64,000 nucleotides of DNA from Hortaea werneckii. Its lineage: Eukaryota > Ascomycota > Dothideomycetes > Mycosphaerellales > Teratosphaeriaceae. The stretch spans positions 496,001 to 560,000 of the forward strand of contig JBAOKB010000071.1 of the NCBI GenBank assembly GCA_037044905.1, in the 5' to 3' direction. The notes beneath the pieces are model-generated. The model was not told where the DNA came from. It made no database searches and worked only from the letters and a program-made list of their open reading frames with translations. Every line of letters begins with the position of its first letter. The first letter of the stretch is position 1. The position numbers and the translations under genes were made by a program. Shown piece by piece: positions 21,697 to 33,844 of this stretch.

Positions 21697-22326
21697 TCAT
21701 CGTCCTCTCCCCCCTCCTCTCCCTCTACCCAACCCCCTCCTCCCATCATCCCCACTCTCCTCACTACTCTCATCCTTAAACCCGGCCTCCAACTCCCTAC
21801 TCAACCGTCTATCACTCGCCACTTCCACAACCCCACCCCTCTCGTCCCTCCCGCGGGGCAACCTCTCATGATCGAACCCCACCAACCTCTCGCCTTCTTC
21901 CTCGCCAAAAACATAAACCTCACTATCGAACGAATCCCGACCCCGTCTCGCCCCGGTCCCGTCCGGATCCGTGGCCGAAGTATACCGCACGACGTCGCCG
22001 TCCCGGCCCCAGCGCATGGAATTCGGTATCATGGCGTTGACGAGCCAGTCGGTGAAGCGGGTGCGGAGACCGCGGGTGTTGGAGGAGGAGGAGCTGACGG
22101 AGAGGGGGAGGTACTGCCGGTATCGGGCGTAGTGGTTGCGGTAGAAGGGGAGGAGGAGGTAGGTGAAGAGGGCGTAGAGGGTTGCGGCTACGGCGGCGGG
22201 GATGAAGAGGGCCTGGATTGGATGGAAAGGGGAGAACTTGTTAGTCGGTTTATTCTTTTGCTGCGTTCTTGAGGGTGGGAAGGGATTGCAGGGACGTACC
22301 TTGGAGACGTCCAGGAAGGCGCCCAT
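21697..22326 (-). CDS. hypothetical single-pass membrane protein
   Basis: Two exons, 22300-22326 and 21697-22212, separated by an 87-base intron (GTACGT donor, CTAAC branch, CCAG acceptor), give 180 residues. The first exon encodes only MGAFLDVSK. The spliced product then has one hydrophobic helix (ALFIPAAVAATLYALFTYLL), followed by a basic, Ser-rich and finally Asp/Glu/Gly/Arg-rich tail ending RGRGGGRGR. An N-terminal anchor with a cytosolic tail is the simple reading. No family recognised. An alternative acceptor 63 bases after the donor, right after the CTAAC branch site (at 22237), would lengthen the N-terminus by eight residues. Confidence 0.65.
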   Translation of the reverse strand: MGAFLDVSKVRPCNPFPPSRTQQKNKPTNKFSPFHPIQALFIPAAVAATLYALFTYLLLPFYRNHYARYRQYLPLSVSSSSSNTRGLRTRFTDWLVNAMIPNSMRWGRDGDVVRYTSATDPDGTGARRGRDSFDSEVYVFGEEEGERLVGFDHERLPRGRDERGGVVEVASDRRLSRELEAGFKDESSEESGDDGRRGLGRGRGGGRGR

Positions 22327-23103
22327 GGCTACCCGGTGGAGTGGATTATGTCGTTGATTTTATAGATGCTGAATGTAATGTTTTCCGGGACAAACAAGAT
22401 GTCGGCATGGATAGAAAGCTGCAGTCACCGAGGGCGCAACTTGCGGCGGCGCGGAATGATGGGGAGGGAGAGGGTGTGATGAGATGGGTATGCAATGGCT
22501 GGCTTTAAGCGAACCTGCGCAGTGCTGAAGCTAGAAGTGTCGCATTGCTTGTGAACTACTTGATTCTTGAGACTAGTGAAGGCAACGAGCCAAATATCAA
22601 TACATATTTTGGGAGGTTTCTCTTCTAGGGCGACAATATCGAGATGTGCTTACGACGCCGCCCAGGAGAAGTTCATCTCTTGGTATCCCCGAGGCGGGCG
22701 GGCAGCTCATCTGGGGCAGCGCCGTCGTTCGCACGGGCCATGGTTCTGAGGTTGAGGGCGCCTAGAATAGCAGCATAGACTATTTTATGATTGTTGTCCT
22801 GGAACATCTTGCTGATCACCAAGTTCATGTCAGTTGACGTAGGAATACATGTTTATAGAAACTCAGCTAGCTAACATTTTCGAGCCCTAACCTCAGGCGG
22901 GATCATGCGACTTCAAACACAGTCTGGAAGCAAACCTCAGAACAACCCACGCATTCTTCGTGATAATCAGTCATCACAATCGTCCCATCGTCTATCACAG
23001 AGCAGCAATGACCCTCAGTCGCATGTTCTCCACAGCTAACTCCTTGCAGATCTTATCGCTGGAACCAGCCAGCTTTCAACCTAACTCCCCTAGGGGCTGG
23101 TAG
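22327..23103. other. intergenic region
   Basis: About 780 bases containing the promoter of the membrane-protein gene and the 3' end of the F-box gene. No other feature supported. Confidence 0.5.
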
Positions 23104-25224
23104 TCACCAAGCATGCCTCCCCTCATCCTCCCACTCCATATCCGCCCCTTCATGCCAATCTTCGTCGCCACTCGCCTCAGCATCGAGAAAATCACCCTCA
23201 GTGAACTGGTTCTCGCGCGGCCGTTGGTTGTCAATGCGGACATCAACCACATTACACAATCCCTGCACGTGGAACTCGGCTTCCTCATCCGCCTCGCGTT
23301 CATCGTCGTTCTCTGTGCCGGAGTCAGGAGAGGTAGGCTGTTCGGCAGGAGTAGAAGACCGCTGACTCGCTACCGAAGCCACACGCGCACTCCGACGCTG
23401 TTGAGGCCTGGGTTTCGAGTCTGGTGAGGAGTCGGAGTAGACATCCGTATCGCCGTCATGAGGCTTAGCAGGCGAGACTTCGATATGAGTCATCTTCCTC
23501 CTTCCGCCACCCAATCCATCTTCCTCCGCGTCGGATCCATCCGGTGCATCCGGAGGAGGTGTGCCTCTCCCGGCCGCCTTAGCCTTCTTATACAATCTGT
23601 ATTGCCTGAAGCTCCCAAGATACCGATTTGGCGGCTCTTCCCGCCTCTGATAAACCCGCAGTAAACGTCCTATCCATCGATCTCGGAAACCTGCACGATC
23701 TCGCCAGGGTATGTTGATGTGTGCTGCTAGGACTAGATGCCTCAGATCTGGCAACTCCTGAGCGCTCTCTACGAGCGAGCTGAAAAGGTTCTCTGCAGCT
23801 TCGGCAGGGAACTTCTGCATGTGTTCAAGCTCCAGACATCGCAGGCTTCTCGGCCATGTAGGGACGGAGGTAGAAGAGAGTAGTTGGTCATACAGAGGAT
23901 CGGCATCATAAGAGTTGACCCTCTCACTGAAGTACCGGAGATCCATCTTCAGAGTTTCAAGTCTTGGAGCAGTTTGCTTTAGTGTTGGGAGAAACTCTAA
24001 ATTCAAGCTTGTATTATGATTGAGGACGAGTTGGCGAAGATGAGTACCGTGCGTTGCTAGGTAGGACCGCAGCATCTCGCTTGTGACCTCAAGGCAGTTG
24101 GTAAGATTCAAGGATTCGAGATTGGAAGGCATCCGGGTGAGAAACGTGTCCATGATGATATCACAGGTGATGAAAGTAAGACTTTTGAGACTGGGCAGAA
24201 GGCTTATCGACGTTGCGAGACCGGGTGCAGTAGCAGCTGAAGGATTCATAGCTTCCTCTTCTGTTGAAGGAGGCGTGGGCTCGGCAGAGTCGTGGTAATC
24301 GAAACCGCATACTGTCAGATCCTGGAGATACTCAAATGGCTTGCTCGAGTGGATCTGCGCCATGAAAGTATACAGGTCTTCTGGACTCGCGATACGAATC
24401 ATATCCCGATTCCAACGGAAGGACTTCACTCTGTGGGCCGTTTGATCCATGACATCGAACAAGGCAGGTGGATAGTGCCAATTCGCTATTTTCATGGGTC
24501 GGAAAGGCGGCTCGTCCGCAGGATGCTGCACCTCCAGATGCTGCAGCTGAGGCAGCTCTGCGACGAGCGTACTGAGATCGAACAGTCCACGATTGTGCGC
24601 CGCATACGCTAGACGCCGCACATCCACCTCCAGCTCCTTCACCTTGACGTTGTAGTCCATCCATCTCTTTTCCTTTGGCTTTCTCATCAAATCCAGAAGG
24701 TAGAAGGGTTCCACTTGCGTCAAGATGGCCGGGCTAAGGTAGTATGCTTCCAACGCAGGGACGGCAAAAGCTCGACATATTCGAGCAGTCTTCATTAGCC
24801 ATGTTACGTTGGCGGCAGATGCCTGGGTCTGCTCGTGCAGTGGCTGCGATGCATAGACGAAAATGTCGCGTAGTATCTCTACCGGCAAGGACGTCCAGTC
24901 GGGTACCTTGCCATCGCTGGGCCCCGAAAAGGCTTTCTTGGGCGGCTCAGACAGGTTATTCGCCTTTCGTTTACTACCGACGACTTTCCTCGGCTTGGAA
25001 CTGCGTCGCTCGCGTTCGCTCTTGCTACGGGTTATGTGTCGGGTTCGCGGCGCACTTTTGCGTCGCTTGTGGGCTGGCGGATTCGAAGGTACGGGATCGG
25101 GTTGAAACTCTTCTTCGGCATGCGCTTCGTAGTCCCAATCATCGTCGGTGTCGGGCTCAAAGTAAATCGAGCGCTTGCGGGTGGCCGCTTGCCGGATAGA
25201 GCGACGCTTTGTTCCCGGCGCCAT
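23104..25224 (-). CDS. F-box protein with leucine-rich region
   Basis: Intronless, 706 residues from the ATG at 25224. Longer frames upstream start only at non-ATG codons. The N-terminal 105 residues are basic and probably disordered, with several Lys/Arg clusters (HKRRKSAPRTRHITRSKSER). An F-box follows at about 110-160 (WTSLPVEILRDIFVYASQ), then irregular leucine-rich repeats (LPSLKSLTFITCDIIMDTFL; NLESLNLTNCLEVTSEML; HLRQLVLNHNTSLNLEFL). The C-terminus is long and acidic (ENDDEREADEEAE). F-box proteins recruit substrates to SCF ubiquitin ligases through Skp1. The substrate is unknown. The basic N-terminus suggests nuclear location. It is divergent from HUS1. Confidence 0.85.
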   Translation of the reverse strand: MAPGTKRRSIRQAATRKRSIYFEPDTDDDWDYEAHAEEEFQPDPVPSNPPAHKRRKSAPRTRHITRSKSERERRSSKPRKVVGSKRKANNLSEPPKKAFSGPSDGKVPDWTSLPVEILRDIFVYASQPLHEQTQASAANVTWLMKTARICRAFAVPALEAYYLSPAILTQVEPFYLLDLMRKPKEKRWMDYNVKVKELEVDVRRLAYAAHNRGLFDLSTLVAELPQLQHLEVQHPADEPPFRPMKIANWHYPPALFDVMDQTAHRVKSFRWNRDMIRIASPEDLYTFMAQIHSSKPFEYLQDLTVCGFDYHDSAEPTPPSTEEEAMNPSAATAPGLATSISLLPSLKSLTFITCDIIMDTFLTRMPSNLESLNLTNCLEVTSEMLRSYLATHGTHLRQLVLNHNTSLNLEFLPTLKQTAPRLETLKMDLRYFSERVNSYDADPLYDQLLSSTSVPTWPRSLRCLELEHMQKFPAEAAENLFSSLVESAQELPDLRHLVLAAHINIPWRDRAGFRDRWIGRLLRVYQRREEPPNRYLGSFRQYRLYKKAKAAGRGTPPPDAPDGSDAEEDGLGGGRRKMTHIEVSPAKPHDGDTDVYSDSSPDSKPRPQQRRSARVASVASQRSSTPAEQPTSPDSGTENDDEREADEEAEFHVQGLCNVVDVRIDNQRPRENQFTEGDFLDAEASGDEDWHEGADMEWEDEGRHAW

Positions 25225-25874
25225 GAGTGCGTCCAGGAGCGTTGAAAAGCGCACACGCGCTAGAACAGAGCGTCCTGCAGTATTTATCGGGTGCAATGTC
25301 ACATTCGGTAGCGTTCAGCAAAAGTGCAGCGGAATTTTTGTTGTGGTATGGAAGTGTCTGATCGCAAGGCAGTCGCAAACGCTCGAGTCTCAGTCAGCGC
25401 AATGACGGAGTCACGGAGAACGTGCGCAGATCGCCGCTAGCGGACGGATCGCTATGGTCGGATCTAACCGAGCGTTGCGCCATCAGCCTCGCGAAACTGA
25501 CACGAACACGAACTTTCACTTGCACCAAACGGCGAAGACGGTCGACCGCTCCTCTGGGTTACGGTAACGGCTTCTTATGATAAAGACTCAATCCCTGTAA
25601 TTACCGACACATCTGAGCAAAGCATCAGTGAGCAGGCATACTGCCAGCATGGTTTACTTGAGAGTCCCAAGTCACTGCTTGAGATGAGGCTTGGTACGCG
25701 TGCAATCATGTTCATTCGCGTGCGTCCAAGACAGTAGAATCTCCACGCCACGCTACGACCTCAAATCTGGCGACGTATGCTTGCTCAAGCCTCCTTTCCA
25801 CCACCTACTGTATTGGAGACCTCCATCGCACCAGAAAATCGTCTTCAAAGCCAGATCATCTTCCATTGGCCAAA
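25225..25874. promoter_or_regulatory. divergent promoter, F-box gene / HUS1
   Basis: 650 bases between two start codons facing apart. It contains ACGCGT at 25696-25701, about 175 bases upstream of the HUS1 start, and a near match (ACACGCGC) close to the F-box gene. An MBF-type role is only a suggestion. Confidence 0.35.
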
Positions 25875-27127
25875 ATGCGGTTCCGAGCCCAGATAACCAA
25901 CATCACCACCCTCACCAAATTCGCCTCTTCTCTAGCCACTCTCGGTCACATTGCCTGGCTCCGTCTCAATGACACCGACTGCCGCTTTACAGTTATTCCG
26001 GAGAAAGGATCCCAAGTCTGGTCCGTCCTATCTCCTGACAGCATCTTCGAGGAGTACACTATCCAAAGCGCCGCTGAGGAAAATGCTATTAATCTTGAAG
26101 TCCCACTAGCGGAGCTGGTGAGAGCTTTGAGAAGTGCTGGGAACGGTGGGACAGGTGCGAGCGTAAGGTTAACAAAGAGGGATGGCATGCCCGTTTTAAG
26201 ACTCAGTATCACTACCACCACGACCACAGGTGGCGGGTCATTAGGTGCAGGGCTAGGAGGGGAATTCAATGGGACGCAAGCTGCTGGAGGATATTCTGGC
26301 AGTGCAAACGCAGCACAGGGATATCCGCCGACTGCACCCAACAGCACCGCTGCCTTTCCCACGCCTAGCGCGGCAAACGACTCGGAGTATTTCGATGGTG
26401 GCGGGCGCCGGGAACGGGAGACTCTAGTCACACAAGATATTCCAATTCGTGTCCTTGCTCCGCAATCGGTCGAAGGCCTACATGAGCCACGCTGTCGTGA
26501 TCCAGACGTGCATATCGTCCTGCCCAACCTCCTCCAACTGAAGTCGATTTCGGATCGCTTCACAAAACTCGCCCTAGCTTCTAAACCTTCCGTCGGTGGA
26601 GGTCGCAGCAAGGGTGGATTCCTAGGTGGTAGTTCTAGCGGAGGAGGTCCCAAACTAGAGTTGAAAGCCAACATGCACGGCTGTCTCCGTCTCTCGCTGC
26701 ACACCGATAGCTTAAATATCTCGAGCTTATGGACAGGACTGGAAAATCCGGAGCTGGATCCTGAGCAGACCGGGCAAGAGGGGCTGGCGAACCATCCTTC
26801 CACACGAATGAAAGGACTAGGGGATTCAACTGGATTGAGCGATGAGGGATGGGCGACTGTCAGAGTGGAAGGCAGGGATTGGGGGCGTGTACTCAGTGTC
26901 GGACGGCTCGGTGGGAGGGTGATTGCATGTTTCTGCGACGAGAACGCATTAATCCTATATGTCTTTCTCAGTGACGAAGGAGGCGGAGGAGGCGAAAGTG
27001 TTTTGACGGTAAGTTTTCTTTGCCCGTTCCCATCGCCTTTTGCACTGTGCCAGAAGACTCCATTGGGAATCTTGGTATGCTGACGGTCGTGTTTTCGCAG
27101 TACTACATCAGCTCCTACAGTACATGA
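25875..27127 (+). CDS. HUS1: checkpoint clamp subunit Hus1
   Basis: Hus1 forms the 9-1-1 clamp with Rad9 and Rad1, loaded at DNA damage to activate the Mec1/ATR pathway. The N-terminus MRFRAQITNITTLTKFASSL and the segment RLNDTDCRFTVIPE are characteristic. So are FEEYTIQSAAEENAINLEVP, the VRLTKRDGMPVLRLSI strand pair and IPIRVLAPQ. Exon 1 is 25875-27008. A 92-base intron (GTAAGT donor, CGCAG acceptor) leads to a second exon of only nine codons (YYISSYST then stop), which matches the usual C-terminal strand. Total 386 residues. Two low-complexity Gly/Ser/Ala inserts (around residues 120-185 and 245-260) lengthen it. The start is the first ATG. Confidence 0.9.
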
Positions 27128-28124
27128 GCGAGTGATCAATTCAAAATTTCGCAATCTGAATCATTACTCGAAAGGCGCTGTTATAGCTGCGACTGTCAAC
27201 TTTAAGCGAGGCGTTAAAGGCGTTCAATACAGATAGCTTGAGATGGGTTGAGAACGGCGATATAAGGGCTGCACGTAGATGTCAAATTGCGGACAGATAC
27301 CACGACCCCTTCTGATGGCAGACGAGACCTGTCGCTTGCTGCGGTAGGCTGGCTTGACATTTACCAGATCATAGAAAGTCATCTCGTTTCCTGATGCCAT
27401 GTCTCGCTCTCGATAAAGGCTGTGAGCATTGACCCATCTTGCCTGTACCCGGCATTGACTGTGGAAGTGTTGACGGCGGAAAGTCTGTCAGTAAGCATTT
27501 GCCCAAGATAGCAAAGGCCACTATATGATGAGCATCCTTTCATTATCACGCCTAATTTCAGCTCAGTGATTGAAGTAGCGTCTACCGGCGGGATGCGCAG
27601 AGTTTCGGCAAGCTTGTCGGCTCCTCCGGAAGCAACCGCCGCCACTGGAAGCTTAGCCCTTCGTTTAGGGGCAAGGGTCGCATGAGCGTCGCCCGAGCGC
27701 GCCTCCGACCTTGGGAGGTCTGGGGGAAGTGTCTCACGATCATTATCGACCCGTACATATAACGCACGACCCGCGTGCAACCGCCGAACCAACCTGACGG
27801 ACGGACGGTCTCGGATCCGCACTCGCTTGGTTGCTGAAGCACCGACGAACGACAGGCGGGAAAAAAACACAGGCTGCGGCTGGGAAGTGGGACAGTAAGA
27901 GAGTCGCCCGCGCAGAGTCACGAGGGGGAGGCGGAAGTGAGGCAGAGGGACATCGATCCGCGGCCTCATACCGATTATCGCTGCGCACCTCACGACCACG
28001 ACGATAGACGGGCAGAGTGGCCACGACACAATAGCACGCGAGCGCCTTGCGCGCTGGCGACCCGCACATCCCCTCCATCCACCTGGCACGCCGGACCCTC
28101 ACCCCAGACGCGGACATCACCACC
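27128..28124. other. intergenic region upstream of the formin
   Basis: About 1 kb. Minus-strand frames at 27379-28258 overlap each other in different phases, are Arg-rich and show no motif. I treat them as chance open frames in the GC-rich formin promoter and leader. Confidence 0.45.
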
Positions 28125-31100
28125 ATGTTCTCGTCGTCCTCCGATAAACAGCCCCGCCAGTCCAGCGGTGGCAAGTCTTTCTTCTCGCGCGCCAAGAAAG
28201 ACAAAGACAAGCACTCGAACCAGCACGATGTCCCGGATGTTCCTTCTCTATCCGCCAATGGAATACCAGGATACGCCCAATCTACCGCCTCCCGACATAG
28301 TCACCGTTCCTCAATATCTACATTAGAGCATCCACTTCCACCACCGCCGCCTCAACATGGCGGATCCGATTGTGCAAAAGGTGGACAAGAGGGTATCAAC
28401 ATGCATGCTGGCGTGATTACGAGCATACCATACGATTCCATGTCAACGGACACGAGACCCCCGCTCAAAGTAGACAATGGAAGTGAAAGAGATCGTCCAG
28501 CGAGCAGTAAAAGCCGGGGCGAGCCGTTGCCGCACCATTTGAACAAAGGAGGCGGCGACTTTCATCAATATCCGGCCTGGGAAGGAAGCCAGTCGACGAA
28601 CGGGTATGGCGGATATCATGGGAGTGGCAGGAGCTCCGTCGATAATGAGAGAGGCAGCATACGCAGTAATTCCTCGCATGAGCAGCAGCGGCGGTTACAC
28701 AACGGATACCCAAACTACAGCGAGGCGAGCCTGCCGCATTTGGGACCAAGTAGTACGAAAGAGCGACAATTCTTGAATGCGCATACGCCGTCGGCCTTCT
28801 CGTCAACAACATCTTTCTCGCCAGAAGGGTTTATACTGCATCGTCCCTCGGATGATAGAGTTATCGAGAAGGAGTTCGTGGAGTTGATGCTCAAGAGAGG
28901 TTGGAAACAATTACCAGAGCAAGCAAGAAGACAGATGGAGGCATATCCCATTAGCAAGAAATGGACGCTCGTCCACCAGGATCGACTCGCGGAGTGGCAA
29001 GGCGAGCAGAAGAGGCGACAAGCTGCTCGCAGCACGATGAGCAGTATGGCTGATGGATTCTCCGGGGGCATGGGGCCATACCATGGCTCTATCATTGGTC
29101 GTGCAGATGAGGAGGGCAGTCCCGAGTGGTTCGTTAAGCGAGTCCTGGATAATACGATCACTCCTAAGCAGCTCCAATCTCTTTCCGTGAGCTTGCGCAC
29201 TCAACCTATTGCGTGGGTGAAGCAGTTCGTAGAGGCTCAAGGGCAGGTTGCTCTCACTAACAGTTTGGCAAAAATCAACAAACGCCAGCAGTCAGGTCCT
29301 GCAGCACCAGATCATGCGACTGGAAGTGGCGGCGCGAGCAAAAGCGAGAGAGATTTGGATAAGGAATATGATATCGTCAAGTGTTTGAAGGCGCTGATGA
29401 ACAACAAATATGGCGCCGACAATGCCTTGCAACATGATACGATTATTATGGCCCTTTGTGGGTCCCTCACCAGTCCGAGGCTGAATACAAGGAAGCTGGT
29501 GAGCGAGCTCTTGACCTTCCTCTGTCACTGGGCGGAAGGTCAAGGTCATCTCAAGGTTCTCCAGGCTCTGGATCATCTGAAGGCACAGCAGAACGAAAAT
29601 GGTCGCTTCGACGCCTGGCTCCGGATCGTGGAAGTCACCATTGATGGACGAGGGAAGATGGGTTCCTTGGTCGGAGCAAGCGACGAGGTCCGCTCAGGTG
29701 GCATCGGGATGGAGAACCTGCTCATGGAATACGCCGTCACGTCGCTCTTCCTCATCAACTCTATCGTTGACGCCCCTGAGAAGGATCTCCAGCTTCGTTG
29801 CCACATCCGTGCGCAATTTGTAACATGTGGGCTCAAGAGGATCATGAGCAAGATGGAGGAGTTTCAGTACGAAGTCATCGACAAACAAATCGAACGATAT
29901 CGGACGAATGAGGCGATTGACTATGAGGACCTGCTCGAACGCGAAGCTAGTTCCATGACGGACTCTATGGAAGGGGAAGGCAAGGACTTGAACGACCCCG
30001 TTCAAATCGTCGAAGCGATCCAGAGCAAACTTGGTGGGAGCAGAGCTGGAGACTATTTCCTCAGCGCGCTACAGCATTTGCTCATTATGCGGGAGCAGGA
30101 GGGCGACGACCGATTGAAGATGTTCCAGTTAGTCGAGAGCATGCTGAGCTATGTGGCCATGGATCGTCGCCTTCCCGATATGGATCTGAAGCAGTCCCTT
30201 AATTTCACGGTCCAGAACCTGATGGATAAACTGTATACCGATGGCGAAGCCCGTCAAGCGCGAGAAGAGGCCAAGGAGACGAGGCTCATCGCCGATGCGG
30301 CAGTAGCAGAAAGGGATGAGATGAAAGCGCAAGTAGAACTCGGAGCAGACGGCCTGGTTCGCAAACTCCAGCAGCAGGTTGAGGAACAACAGGCCGTCAT
30401 TGACCTCCAGGCCCGTCAAGGCGAAGCTTTCAAAGCCGAGCTCGCCGAAGTCCAGCGTCTGCGTGCACAAGAGCTACAGCGGAATGAGCTCGAGACTCGT
30501 GAGCTGTACCTCATGCTGCGGGATGCGCAGGATGTCGCGGCAAGCAACGCAAGAAAGATGGGCGGGAAAGACCCCAAGGCGAATGGGGCAAAGGAGGCTG
30601 GAGAAGAAGGGTTGCTCAAGCAGGAACATATGCAGGGGATTCTGGATCGAGAGCGGCTTATGGATCGGCTTGAGATGCAGCTTGAGCGGGCTAAGACGCA
30701 GGCTAAACTGGAAGGGAAGGTGTGGCAGATGGTCAACCCCTCTGACAAGCTGCGTGAATTGCGAGAGAAGATGGAAGGTGGTGCTGCTGGTGTTGGTGGG
30801 CCTGTGGGTGGCATGGATGGAGTGGAAGCTGCCGGAGGATACCTGGGCAGTGCTCCGCGGAGGAGTAGCAAAGTCAAGAGGAAGCCAGTCGGTGGCAAGA
30901 AGGCGCCGGCTGAGGAGGATGTGCAGGAGGAAGAAGTGATGGAGTTGGAAGAGGACGAGGAGGGCGTCATCATCGAGAAGCCGAGATTGGTGCAAATGAC
31001 GAGGCCTAAAGTACCTTCTAGCATGGCGGCCCAGGCACAGGGTATGCTGTCAGAGCTTACCAACAAGACTCCGCGCGTGGATGGAAGCGACGATGAGATG

Positions 31101-33682
31101 GACGTCGATGGCGAAGGTATGACTACTGGGCCGAGCCATCCGAGCCTGGAAAGCGATCAACCGAAGACTCCTGGAGAGGGTGAGCAAACAGATGAGAAGC
31201 CCAGCGGGTTTAATGGGCCACCTCCGCCACCTCCGCCTCCAGCACCCGGATTCAATGGAGGTCCTCCGCCTCCTCCTCCGCCGATGCCTGGATTTGGTGG
31301 TGCTGCGCCTCCTCCGCCTCCGCCAATGCCTGGATTTGGTGGTGCTGCACCCCCTCCCCCTCCACCCATGCCTGGATTTGGCGGTGCTCCACCACCACCG
31401 CCCCCTCCACCGCCAGGAATGGGGGGATTCAGTGGTGGACCTCCACCGCCTCCGCCACCACCTCCTGGATTCGGTACTGGTGCTCCCCCGCCTCCGCCCA
31501 TCCCAGGTGCGCCGCCGATGCCAGGTGCAAAGACTGGCGGGTATCTTTCTCGGCCTATGTTCCCGGGAGCCGCACCCGTCGGTCCCGTCGCACCAAGACC
31601 AAAGAAGAAGCTCAAAGCGCTGCACTGGGAAAAGGTCGATAGCCCCGAGATCACCATGTGGGCCACGCATACGCCGACACACGAGCAGAAGGAAGAGAAG
31701 TACCATGAATTGTCGAAGAAGGGTATTCTGGACGAGATTGAGAAGCTTTTCATGGCGAAGGACATCAAAGCCCTTGGTGTTGGCAAGTCTGGTGCGGCAA
31801 AGAAGGATGAGAAGAAGAAACTCATCTCTCGCGACCTCATGCACATGATGCAGATCTCTCTCGCCAAGTTCTCGTCTCTGGAGGCTGATGAGATCTTCAA
31901 GAAGATCATTCTGTGTGACAAGGAGGTGTTGGACAGTGATACTGTGATGCAGTTCTTGATGGCGGAGCACCTTTGCAATGTCCCTGACAACGTGGCCAAG
32001 CTTATGGGGCCTTACTCCAAAGACTGGACAGGGCCTGACGCTGCAAATTCCCAGCGAGAGATGGATCCCGTGGAATTGACCAAGGAGGACCAGATTTACT
32101 TGTACACGGCTTACGAGCTGCATCACTACTGGAAAGCGCGTATGAGGGCGCTCATGTTGACGCGTACCTTTGAGCCGGAGTACGATGAGATCTCAGCGAA
32201 GCTGAAGCAGGTCGTCAATGTCTCGGAGTCATTGCGCGATAGCGTCAAGCTAATGCCCGTGTTTGGATTGATTCTGGATATTGGCAATTACATGAACGAT
32301 TCGAACAAGCAGGCTGTTGGTTTCAAGCTTTCTTCGCTCGCAAGACTAGGCATGGTCAAGGACTCGAACAATGAGTCCACCTTGATGGATTACGTGGAAC
32401 GCGTAGTCCGGAAGCAATACCCTCAATACGAAGGTTTCCAAGACGACATCGGCGGTGTGCTCGCTTGCCAGAAGCTGAATATCGAGCAGCTACAGGCGGA
32501 CGCGAAGAAGTACATCGATAATATTAAGAATGTCCAGCAATCCCTAGACGCTGGTAATTTGAGCGATCCGACCAAATTCCACCCTGACGACCGAGTGAGT
32601 CAGGTTGTACAGCGCCATATGAAGGAGGCTAGGCGCAAGGCCGAACAGCTTCAGCTTTACTTGGACGAGATGAACCGGGTATTCGACGACATTTTGACAT
32701 TCTTCGGTGACGACAACAAGGATGATAATGCTAGGAGGGAGTTCTTTGGCAAGCTGGCCAACTTCGTGCAGGAATATAAGGTAAGCCGCAGATCTATCTC
32801 CAAACGTGAGACACAGCCACATGGAAGCTGTGCTAACAATCTTCACAGAAATCCCACGAAAAGAACATGATCCTCGAAGAGACTTGGCGGCGTAACGAAG
32901 CCAACATGCGTCGCAAACAGGCAGGGATTAATGCGCAAGCTGCTAACAGCACGGCGTCTCCCACGAGCGAGGCGCCGCCTAGTCCTGGCTCGACCGGCGC
33001 AATGGATGCCCTCATGGAGAAGCTCAGGGCTGCCGCCCCGCAGACTCGGGCTACGAGGGAGCAGAGACGGCGCGCGAGGTTGAAGGACAGGCATCAGGTC
33101 CGCGTTGCCTCAGGACAGAAGATTCCAGAGACCGGGGAGAACCTGGACGAGGTCAATGGCGGATTACTCAGTCCGACCGCTACAAATGAGGGCTCGGAAG
33201 ACGGGCATGCTCCGTCTGAAGGCGGTCCTGAGAAGGACAAGCCAGCAGGCAGTGGTGGTGCTGGCGGCGCCGGTGGGGTCAGCGAAGGGGAGGACATCGC
33301 AGACCGCGCGGCGAACATGCTACAGGGACTTCGCGGGGATGGAGAGGCTCCCTTGAGCGAAGCGCCCACGAACGGAGATAGTCTCCGCGTGCGAAGACGG
33401 AGAGAAAGCGCGGATGATGAACGCAGTCGACGGCGCGCCCGGCGGAGAGGAGGCGGTGCGACGAACAGCGAGCCGGCGTTGGCGAAAGAAGCCAGTATTG
33501 CCGAGGAGACGGAGCAACCGGCTGCCGTAACATCTCCCACCCAAGAAGACGCGCCGAAGGTCTCAGAACCTATCGCGGGAACTGAGCATGAGGAGGCTCA
33601 GCTGCCTTCCCCGCCTACAACTGTGGTTGTACCTCCGTCTCCCACGGCTTCTGAGAGAGGTAAGACAGATGCGGGAGAGTAA
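28125..33682 (+). CDS. BNI1: diaphanous-type formin (Bni1/SepA)
   Basis: Nucleates and elongates unbranched actin filaments at hyphal tips and septa under Rho GTPase control. Two exons, 28125-32780 and 32849-33682, with a 68-base intron (GTAAGC donor, GCTAAC branch), give 1829 residues. An N-terminal Ser-rich region is followed by the GTPase-binding and FH3 domains (about 250-700; IEKEFVELMLKRGWKQLPEQ; GIGMENLLMEYAVTSLFLIN). A coiled coil comes next (about 715-920). The FH1 domain (about 1027-1145) has runs of six to nine prolines for profilin binding. FH2 (about 1160-1552) contains LKALHWEKVDSPEITMW and LILDIGNYMNDSNKQAVGFK. The second exon encodes an autoinhibitory DAD (MDALMEKLRA then a basic cluster, about 1604-1635) and a disordered tail. 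Confidence 0.95.
31284..31409 (+). repeat. 42-base coding minisatellite in the formin FH1 domain
   Basis: Three tandem 42-base units starting at 31284, 31326 and 31368 encode MPGFGGAAPPPPPP with small changes. Each unit adds one profilin-binding proline run. The codons for glycine and proline differ between units, so the copies are not brand-new. Confidence 0.8.
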
Positions 33683-33813
33683 TCGATCAAAAGTAATCGC
33701 AGGAAATTTTCGCATCGATTTACATCCACCTTTTATAGTCGATGCTGGCATAGCGGAGGGGCCCTTTTTTGGTATGAAATTGAGAAAGAGAAAAGGATGG
33801 ACATTTGGATTTG

Positions 33814-33844
<31 letters not shown>

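Noticed and set aside
23104..25302. Longer F-box frame starting at 25302
   Set aside because: The extra 26 codons begin at a GTG; the first ATG is at 25224 and the added residues look unlike protein.
27379..28258. Overlapping minus-strand frames upstream of the formin
   Set aside because: Several frames overlap in different phases in a GC-rich leader; none has a domain.
30416..32126. Long minus-strand frames antisense to the formin FH1/FH2 region
   Set aside because: Gly-rich and Arg/Trp-rich shadows of the proline-rich coding repeats.
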